Source: Ruania suaedae
Lineage (GTDB): Bacteria; Actinomycetota; Actinomycetes; Actinomycetales; Beutenbergiaceae
Assembly (NCBI RefSeq): GCF_021049265.1
Contig: NZ_CP088018.1
Span: 2,542,001 to 2,606,000, forward strand
DNA: 64,000 nucleotides
Reading direction: 5' to 3'
Shown piece after piece: positions 55,791-62,090 of this stretch. The number at the start of each line of letters is the position of its first letter. The stretch's first letter is position 1. The translations under genes and the position numbers were made by a program. Below the pieces are notes generated by a model. It saw only the letters and a list, made by a program, of their open reading frames with translations. It made no database searches and was not told where the DNA came from.

Positions 55791-56565
55791 GCCCGTTCTC
55801 TCCTGGTCCTGTCTTCCTGCCGCTGAGCGCAGCACGCTCGTGCCGGTCACGAATGTACGCGACGCTGGCCTCCGCCAGCGCATCCGCCGAGTCCCACACC
55901 GGCATCGCGATACCGGCCGGCGCGGGGCCCAGCACGGCCGAGATGTCGGTGCAGCCGTAGATGATCCCCTGCGCGCCCCGCTCGGCCAGCACGCGCGCGC
56001 CTTCGGTCAGCACTACGCGCGCTCCGTCCAGGTCGCCGGCCTTGACCGCCCGGATGCCGGACATCACCGGGCTCGCCGGGCCCAGGTCGGTCAGGTCCAG
56101 GAGCTCCAGCCCATGGTCGGCCAGCCGGGAGTACACCCCGGAGCGTGCGGTGCCGTCGGTGGACATCAGGCCCAGCCGGGTCACGTCGGCACCGCTGCGC
56201 CGGATCTGTTCCGCCACCGCGTCCACGATGTGCACTACCGGCACGGACGCCTCGTCCTGCATCGCCTCGAACCAGTAGTGGGCCGAGTTGCAGGGCACGG
56301 CGATGACACGGGCACCGGCCTCGCTCAGGAACCGGATCCCCCGGCGCAGCGCGGGCTCGGGGTCGGGCCCGCTACCGATCATCGCGTCGGAGCGGTCCGG
56401 GGTGGAGGGGTCGGAGTAGACCAGCGTGGCGATGTGGTCCTGATCGCGGTTGGCGGGCGTGCGCGCTGCGAGCTTCGCCAGGAAGTCCGCGGTGGCGGCC
56501 GGGCCCATCCCACCCAGGACGCCGAGCATCGGCCCGGCGGACGCGGGCATCACGTCAGTGGTCAC
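55777..56565 (-). CDS. Aspartate/glutamate racemase family protein
   Basis: 262 residues. PLP-independent racemase fold with both catalytic cysteines: VPCNSAHYWFEAM and GIIYGCTDISAVL; N-terminal LGVLGGMGPAATADFLAKL is typical of aspartate racemase. It would make D-Asp or D-Glu. The GTG at 56565 lies one base after the upstream stop; GTG 56553 or ATG 56550 (MPASAG) are alternatives. Its 3' end overlaps the ATP-grasp fusion gene by 14 bp, so the racemase and ligase are coupled, as with Racfm and the D-aspartate ligase Aslfm of Enterococcus faecium. Confidence 0.87.
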   Translation of the reverse strand: MTTDVMPASAGPMLGVLGGMGPAATADFLAKLAARTPANRDQDHIATLVYSDPSTPDRSDAMIGSGPDPEPALRRGIRFLSEAGARVIAVPCNSAHYWFEAMQDEASVPVVHIVDAVAEQIRRSGADVTRLGLMSTDGTARSGVYSRLADHGLELLDLTDLGPASPVMSGIRAVKAGDLDGARVVLTEGARVLAERGAQGIIYGCTDISAVLGPAPAGIAMPVWDSADALAEASVAYIRDRHERAALSGRKTGPGENGHGAV

Positions 56566-56566
56566 G

Positions 56567-57739
56567 TCACACCGGTTCCTCGACGACAACGGCGGGTGGT
56601 TCGGATCCCAGCTCGGTGTGGACGCCGCGCTCGGCGTAGTAGGCACGTACCCGCGGGTCGGCGAACAGCGGCTGGTGCGACTGCAGCACGTTGACGCCGG
56701 TGTTGATGTTGGCTTCCAGCACCAGCGGTCCCTCGGGACCGATCACGATGTCCCAGCCCACGTACTCCATGAAGGACAGCACCCGGGCGGCGTGCATCAC
56801 CAGGTCCCGGGTCTCCTGCCAGTACGGCAACACCACGCCCTCGATCTGCGCGCCGGTGTCCGGGTGCGCGTCGAACCACTCCTTGACGTTGCTGTCCGGC
56901 AGCCGGGTGGCCGGCCCCAGCTCCCCGGTCTCCAGATCGATCCGCGAGCTGAGGCCGCCGCGGCTCCAGTTGTCGGAGGGCTCGGCCCGCCGGCACCCGA
57001 TCCGCTGGACCGCGAGCGCGATGAACGGCTCGTACCCGTTGTTCACATCGAGCATCGTCAGCACCCGGACCGTGTTGACCGTGTTCGGGTACAGCCCGCC
57101 CACCACCTCGTGCTGGGCCAGGCCGCGCTCGACGATGAACGGCCGGTCATGGGTGCCCAGCAGCTGCTTCATCTGCTCCGGTGCCATCGCCTCACCGTTG
57201 GCCCGCACGGTGGTGGCATCGACCTTCTCGACCGCGACGATGTTCTTGCCCTCGGCGCCCGCGAGCACCTTGAAGAACACCTTCTCGCCCTCGGTCATCC
57301 GGCCCAGGAACTCCTCGATGGGCACCCGGCCCTCCGCGGGGAAGGGGTGCACGGCCCCGCGGGAGTAGAGACCGAGCAACTCCGGTGAGCGCACGTCCAT
57401 GGCACGCAGGAGCAGGTGGGTGGTCAGCTTGTTGTTGATGACGTCCTGCAGCCGGGCGTGCACCATGTACTTGGTGCGGAAGAGCCGCTGCAGGTCGGAG
57501 ACGTACTGGCCGTGGTCGGTGTGCTGCAGGTCGTAGAGCACCGCGCTGCGGGAGAGGAACCCCTTGAACCAGAACCGGGGGTGGCGCATCGCGAGCGGCA
57601 CCTGCCACTGGCGCTCTTTGCGAGCGAGCTTGCGCAGCTCCTTGAGCAGCACCCGCGCGGCACGCACCTTGCGCCGCACCCGCCCCAGCACGCCACGTAC
57701 CGGCCGGACGACGGCACCTACTGCACTACCTGCACTCAC
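56567..57739 (-). CDS. Sugar-transfer-associated ATP-grasp protein
   Basis: 390 residues. A basic amphipathic N-terminus (about 1-45) precedes the conserved HPRFWFKGFLSRSAVLYDL and an ATP-grasp fold with FFKVLAGAEGKNIVAVEK, FIVERGLAQHEVV, SRGGLSSRIDLETGELGPAT, YVGWDIVIGPEGPLVLEAN and the metal E-x-N in LEANINTGVN. This pattern is the family found in surface-polysaccharide clusters; it is thought to attach amino acids or similar groups to sugars, but no reaction is firmly established. One base separates it from the racemase gene, and 20 bp from the glycosyltransferase gene. Confidence 0.85.
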   Translation of the reverse strand: MSAGSAVGAVVRPVRGVLGRVRRKVRAARVLLKELRKLARKERQWQVPLAMRHPRFWFKGFLSRSAVLYDLQHTDHGQYVSDLQRLFRTKYMVHARLQDVINNKLTTHLLLRAMDVRSPELLGLYSRGAVHPFPAEGRVPIEEFLGRMTEGEKVFFKVLAGAEGKNIVAVEKVDATTVRANGEAMAPEQMKQLLGTHDRPFIVERGLAQHEVVGGLYPNTVNTVRVLTMLDVNNGYEPFIALAVQRIGCRRAEPSDNWSRGGLSSRIDLETGELGPATRLPDSNVKEWFDAHPDTGAQIEGVVLPYWQETRDLVMHAARVLSFMEYVGWDIVIGPEGPLVLEANINTGVNVLQSHQPLFADPRVRAYYAERGVHTELGSEPPAVVVEEPV

Positions 57740-57759
57740 GTTCGCGATCCCCTCCTCGT

Positions 57760-59868
57760 TCAGGTACTCCGTTGCGCACTCAGACTCTCAGCGATGTCGA
57801 GTGCTTCATCGAGCGAGCACGACGGCACTGATGGCACAGACGGCTCGAACGTGAGGCTCACGGCGGCGGCCGGCTGGAACGCGTGGACGACTTCGATGAG
57901 GCGGCGGCGGAAGTACCCTGACCAGCCAGAAGTATACGCGGCGGCGATCGCGTCCTTCGGTGTCAGCGTCTCGATCGCCAGCCCGCTGCGATGCGCGGCC
58001 TCGATCCACACCGGCGGGGCCAGCAGCACCGGCCGGAAGGCGTTGCTCAGCACCGCCCGTTCGGCGATGGCGGCCACCGCTCCCTCGGCGGGCGGGCCGG
58101 CGGCGGTGACGACGAACAGGGCCGTCGGGCGTTCCTCGCCGACGGGTGAGGGCGGGGTGCTCAGCGCGGGCACCTCGGTGCTACGCAGGCGCAGCACGCC
58201 GGCCGGCATGAGCCGGCCCACCGCTTGCCCGTGCGCGGTGCGCGCCGCGCGCTTGGCCCGCACCCCCAGCCCGACGACGGGGCGTGGGGCCCGCTGGCGC
58301 AGCAGGTTCGCGCCGCGGCGGGCCAGGTCCTGCGGGGTGCGCCGGGCGGGAGCCTGCGCCGGCGCGGACGGTTGCTCAACCAGCGTCCACGGTGACGGTC
58401 GCTCGCCGGCCGGTGCGGCGCCGTCGGCCGTGCTGCGCACGGCGACCACCTCGATCGCGGGATCGAGTGCGCGCCGCACCCAGACGGCATCGCCGACCAC
58501 GGCCACCCGCCCGATGGCGCAGGTGGCCACCAGACCGGTGACGCGGGCGGTCAGGTAGCGCGCCCGCTCCCCCGCGGCGAGCTGCTCGGCCACGGCCGGG
58601 ATCGTCTCCACCTGATGCTCGGGCAGGTGGCCGGCCTCGCTCGCCGGCAGCAGCACGATCAGGGCCTCGGCGTGGTCGTCGGCCGGGCCGGCCACGGCCC
58701 CCAGCAGCGCCGCATCCGGCATCGTGCCGGCCTGCGGCAGGAGCAACAGGGTCCGGGGCGAGGGCTGCGCCGCATCGGCGCCGGGCGCGGCCGGAGCGGT
58801 GGCTTCCTCGGGCGGCCCGATCAGGTCGGCGAGCCGGCGGGCATGCGCCTCGTAACTGAAACGCTCGCGTACGAGCGCCACTCCGAGGGCGGATTGACGG
58901 CGGTAGGCCTCACCCTCGGGGGGCAGGCTCTCGATCGCGGCGCGCGCCTCCCGCACTCCGGCGTAGACGCAGGCGGGGCCGAAGGTGGGCTCGAAGGAGG
59001 GGTCGACCACGGCCACCGCTCCGGAGGCCAGGCCCTCGAGGACCGTGCGGCCGAAGGCCTCGATCAGGGAGGGGTGGTGGTAGTAGACGAGGAAGTCGAT
59101 CGAGGCGAGGAACTGCGCCGGCGTGACGGAGTTGAAGGGCAGGTCCACCCAGTTGGCCGGCAGGTGGCCGAGGATGTCCCGCGGGGCCTCGGTCCCGCCG
59201 AGCACCCGCACCGTGACGCGTGGGTCGTCCGGGTAGGCGGCCAGCACGTCCTCCCGGGTGGCCGGCCACTTGCTCCAGTGCCCGCGGCTGTGGCGGCCGA
59301 TCACTGGCCGGTCGGAGACGCCACCTCCACGCGGCTGGTACCAGGCGTCGACGTCGACGATGTTGGTCCAGTCCTCGGCCAGGACCGGAACCTGGCCGGC
59401 CCAGGGCGCCAGGGCCTCGCGCACGGTCGGCCCGATGGGGGCCCACACCGGCTCGCGGCGCCCGAACGCCCGGGCCGCCTGCTGGGTGGCGAGCACGTCG
59501 TAGTAGGGGGCGCGAGCGCGCGGGTCGACCGGGACCTGGTTGGCCACGATGAGCACGTGCTCGGCCTGTACCTGCGGCAGCCACGACGGCGGTGCGCCCA
59601 GCACGCTCGGGTGACGGATCACGAGCACCTTCGCGTGCACCGGACCGTCCAGGACCAGCTCGGCTGCACCGGACTCCACCAGGGAGCGGATCCTCGGTGC
59701 GAACGGGTCCCCGGGCCGCTGGATCGGCGAGGGCAGGTGCAGCAATCCGGTGCGGTAGCCGGCCCGGTGCTGGGCCAGGCACTCCTCCACCACGCTCGCC
59801 GTGGTCCCCCCCGGGAACCGGAGATCGGTCGCCATCAGCACGTCGACGGTGCGCGGCGCCTCAGTCAT
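57760..59868 (-). CDS. Large GT4-like glycosyltransferase
   Basis: 702 residues. The first about 350 residues form a GT-B glycosyltransferase: N-terminal VLMATDLRFPGGTTASVVEE, IGRHSRGHWSKWP, and the GT4 E-x7-E signature in LIEAFGRTVLEGLASGAVAV. The second half (about 355-702) is Ala/Pro-rich with a Rossmann-like start (RTLLLLPQAG), a basic helical stretch near residue 540 (LARRGANLLRQRAPRP) and a final alpha/beta segment (TALFVVTAAG); I do not recognise it. No signal peptide or membrane helix, so it acts on the cytoplasmic face. It overlaps the upstream 158-residue gene by 4 bp. Confidence 0.82.
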   Translation of the reverse strand: MTEAPRTVDVLMATDLRFPGGTTASVVEECLAQHRAGYRTGLLHLPSPIQRPGDPFAPRIRSLVESGAAELVLDGPVHAKVLVIRHPSVLGAPPSWLPQVQAEHVLIVANQVPVDPRARAPYYDVLATQQAARAFGRREPVWAPIGPTVREALAPWAGQVPVLAEDWTNIVDVDAWYQPRGGGVSDRPVIGRHSRGHWSKWPATREDVLAAYPDDPRVTVRVLGGTEAPRDILGHLPANWVDLPFNSVTPAQFLASIDFLVYYHHPSLIEAFGRTVLEGLASGAVAVVDPSFEPTFGPACVYAGVREARAAIESLPPEGEAYRRQSALGVALVRERFSYEAHARRLADLIGPPEEATAPAAPGADAAQPSPRTLLLLPQAGTMPDAALLGAVAGPADDHAEALIVLLPASEAGHLPEHQVETIPAVAEQLAAGERARYLTARVTGLVATCAIGRVAVVGDAVWVRRALDPAIEVVAVRSTADGAAPAGERPSPWTLVEQPSAPAQAPARRTPQDLARRGANLLRQRAPRPVVGLGVRAKRAARTAHGQAVGRLMPAGVLRLRSTEVPALSTPPSPVGEERPTALFVVTAAGPPAEGAVAAIAERAVLSNAFRPVLLAPPVWIEAAHRSGLAIETLTPKDAIAAAYTSGWSGYFRRRLIEVVHAFQPAAAVSLTFEPSVPSVPSCSLDEALDIAESLSAQRST

Positions 59869-60341
59869 CGCTCAAGTCTGCCATCTGCCCCACCGCGCCT
59901 GGCGACTGCGCGCACGGCTCGGCGCGCACGCCGGCGCACGCGCTGCAGCGCTGCCTGCGTGCGGCGGGCCGCGGTCCGCGAGGCCGGCACCGGCAGCCGG
60001 CGCAGCACGGCATCGACGTCGGCCGGTGCCAGGGAATCGACGGCCCGCACCTGGGCGCTGCCCCAGATCGCGCGGGCCTGCGCCAGGACCTGCTCGTCCG
60101 CGGCGAGGACATAGCGGCAGATCGCTGCGACCGAGGTGGTCAGGTCCGCGGGAGCGGCGGCCACGAGCACCGTGTGCAACCCGCGGCGCTCGATGTCGAT
60201 CAGCACCTCGATCAACGACTCGTCGAGGTGGGCAGGCCCTCCCGCCGAGGCGCCCGGCACCACGACCGTGCGCACCGCGCGCGGCGCCGACAGATGGTCG
60301 GCGGCGAGGGTCACCACGCTGGGGAACGAGGTCCGGCTCAT
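59865..60341 (-). CDS. Hypothetical protein in the ligase operon
   Basis: 158 residues. An alpha/beta-looking core (VRTVVVPGASAGGPAHLDES, GLHTVLVAAAPADLTTSVAA, ICRYVLAADEQVLAQARAIW) is followed by a strongly basic C-terminal helix (RRTQAALQRVRRRARRAVRA). Not recognised. The core is reminiscent of one half of a Rossmann or glycosyltransferase-like fold, and the basic tail could bind membrane or polyanionic glycan. Overlaps both neighbours by 4 bp, so it is surely part of the operon. Confidence 0.6.
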   Translation of the reverse strand: MSRTSFPSVVTLAADHLSAPRAVRTVVVPGASAGGPAHLDESLIEVLIDIERRGLHTVLVAAAPADLTTSVAAICRYVLAADEQVLAQARAIWGSAQVRAVDSLAPADVDAVLRRLPVPASRTAARRTQAALQRVRRRARRAVRAVARRGGADGRLER

Positions 60342-61969
60342 CGCGTGAGCTCCCTCGGGTCGGTCGCCGTCAGGGTGCCCTCGTACTCCCGGCACCACCG
60401 GCTCAGCACCGCCAGCCCGCGGATCAGGTGCTGCCCGCCGGTGGTGGAGAGCACCTGCTCCCACACCGCCGGTCCGCCCTCGGCCAGGCGGCGGGAGACG
60501 AGCGGGCGCACGGCGTCGGTGAGCACGAGGTCGCGGAGCCCGACGATGGCCTCCCGGGAGGTGATCCGCCGAGGATGGGGGCGCGGCCACGGCACGAGCT
60601 CCTGCGCGGTGGGCATGGCACCGAGGCGTGGATCGAGCCTGCTGGTGAACTGGGGGTAAAGGCGACCCTCGGCGTGCTCGCGCGGCGGCAACGCCAGGGC
60701 GGTGGCGACCACGGCCTCGCTCAGGAACGGCGTCGCCACCGGGCCGGTGCGGGCCATGAGCCCATGCGGGGCGAGGCTGATACCCGGCAGCGTGCGGCTG
60801 ACATAGGCGGTGAAGGTGTGACCGAAGGGGTGGTCGAGATAACGCTGCACCACCGGTTCGGCGCCGGCGATCATCCGCTCCCGCAGCCGTGCAGTGAGGC
60901 CGGGGGCCAGGACGTCCTCGGCTGCGGCCAGGTAGCGGGTCACCCCCGCGAGCCGGCGCTCGGCGAGCGGGGTGTCGGAGGAGTCGTCGGCGAACGCCCC
61001 GCCGACGAACAGCCCTCCGCCGAGGCCGTCCAGCACCGCGGCCGGTGCGGATGGCGGCAGGCTCTGACCGGTCTCGTGCAGGGCGCGTGCCAACGGGACG
61101 AGCCAGACATGGAAGGCGGTCTGGTGGTCCACCGACTCGGCGAAGTAGTCGAGGTCGGAAGCGAACCGGTCCCGGCGGGGCATGACGATCGTGTGCGGGA
61201 GGCCCCGGGTGGCCGCGACGCGGGCGGCGACGAGCTCCTCCATGGCGGTACCGGTGTCGGAGGACGTCGTGTACGCCCTCACCCCGTGCGGAGCGCCGGC
61301 ATCCAGCGCACCGGCGAGCAGCAGCCGCGAGTCCCAGCCCCCGCTGAGCAGGGAGATCAGCGGGCCGGACCGGGCCAGGTCGGCCAGCGTCTCGCGCAGC
61401 GCCGCCAGCACATCCTCGGAGGTGGCAGAGCCGATCGAGACCTCCGGCCAGCTCCACTCCTGCCGCACGGAGATCGTGCCGGCGGCGCTGCGGTGGACGA
61501 CCTCGCCCGGCTGCAGCCTGCGGATCTCGCGCACGAGGGTGCGCCCGCCGATCGGCCCGCTCGCGGCCACCATCTGCGCCACGGCGTCCCAGTCCGGGCT
61601 CGCCGGGGTGGTCCGGGTGCGGATCAGGGCATCGAGGCTCGAGGCGAAAGCGAGGGTGGTCTCGCCGAGCTCGACGTAGAGCGGAAGCGCACCCGAGGTG
61701 CTGCCGCGTAGCTCGACGCCGTCATCGGTGGTCCGGACCGTCACCTCGTCGTGGCCCCCGGCACCCGATGCGGGCCAGTGGCTCCACGCGATCCCCCGCG
61801 CGGCCTGACGTGCGCCCCGGCCCGAGGCCACGGCGTCGCCGGTGTCCAGCAGCACCGGGAGGCCACCGCACCAGCTCGCCAGCGCCCGCGCGCGCTCGCC
61901 GCGGTCACCGATCGAGCCGACGATCACCGGCGCCGCCTCCGCGCTGCGACCGGACTCAGCTGCTGGCAC
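60338..61969 (-). CDS. Asparagine-synthase-related ATP-pyrophosphatase-type amide synthetase
   Basis: 543 residues from GTG 61969. The N-terminal region (about 1-165) keeps the layout of an asparagine synthase glutaminase domain (GALPLYVELGETTLAFASSL, REIRRLQPGEVVHRS) but has no N-terminal catalytic Cys, so glutamine cannot be the nitrogen source in the usual way. The synthase domain has the PP-loop SLLSGGWDSRLLLAGAL and FLSEAVVATALALPPREH. Such enzymes adenylate a carboxylate and amidate it with ammonia or an amino donor. Start uncertain: AGGAGG at 61985-61990 is 15 nt from the GTG but exactly 6 nt from a CTG at 61978, and an ATG exists at 62071. First gene of the minus-strand operon. Confidence 0.78.
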   Translation of the reverse strand: MPAAESGRSAEAAPVIVGSIGDRGERARALASWCGGLPVLLDTGDAVASGRGARQAARGIAWSHWPASGAGGHDEVTVRTTDDGVELRGSTSGALPLYVELGETTLAFASSLDALIRTRTTPASPDWDAVAQMVAASGPIGGRTLVREIRRLQPGEVVHRSAAGTISVRQEWSWPEVSIGSATSEDVLAALRETLADLARSGPLISLLSGGWDSRLLLAGALDAGAPHGVRAYTTSSDTGTAMEELVAARVAATRGLPHTIVMPRRDRFASDLDYFAESVDHQTAFHVWLVPLARALHETGQSLPPSAPAAVLDGLGGGLFVGGAFADDSSDTPLAERRLAGVTRYLAAAEDVLAPGLTARLRERMIAGAEPVVQRYLDHPFGHTFTAYVSRTLPGISLAPHGLMARTGPVATPFLSEAVVATALALPPREHAEGRLYPQFTSRLDPRLGAMPTAQELVPWPRPHPRRITSREAIVGLRDLVLTDAVRPLVSRRLAEGGPAVWEQVLSTTGGQHLIRGLAVLSRWCREYEGTLTATDPRELTR

Positions 61970-61994
61970 GGAGTCCAGGGGACGCCTCCTGTGG

Positions 61995-62025
61995 TTGACT
62001 ACGGCGCGTACAGACGCGCAGTCTA
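61995..62025 (+). promoter_or_regulatory. Candidate promoter for the right-edge ATP-grasp gene
   Basis: In the 121-bp gap between divergent genes, TTGACT (61995-62000) resembles a -35 box, followed after 18 bp by CAGTCT (62019-62024), a weak -10. The same palindromic stretch reads TAGACT on the minus strand and could serve the operon. Support is from position and partial consensus only. Confidence 0.25.
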
Positions 62026-62090
62026 CGCCGCCGCCACGAACGGGCCGGCGGTCTGCTGCGCCGTCGCGCACGCCCCGTCGGGAGGTTCCG

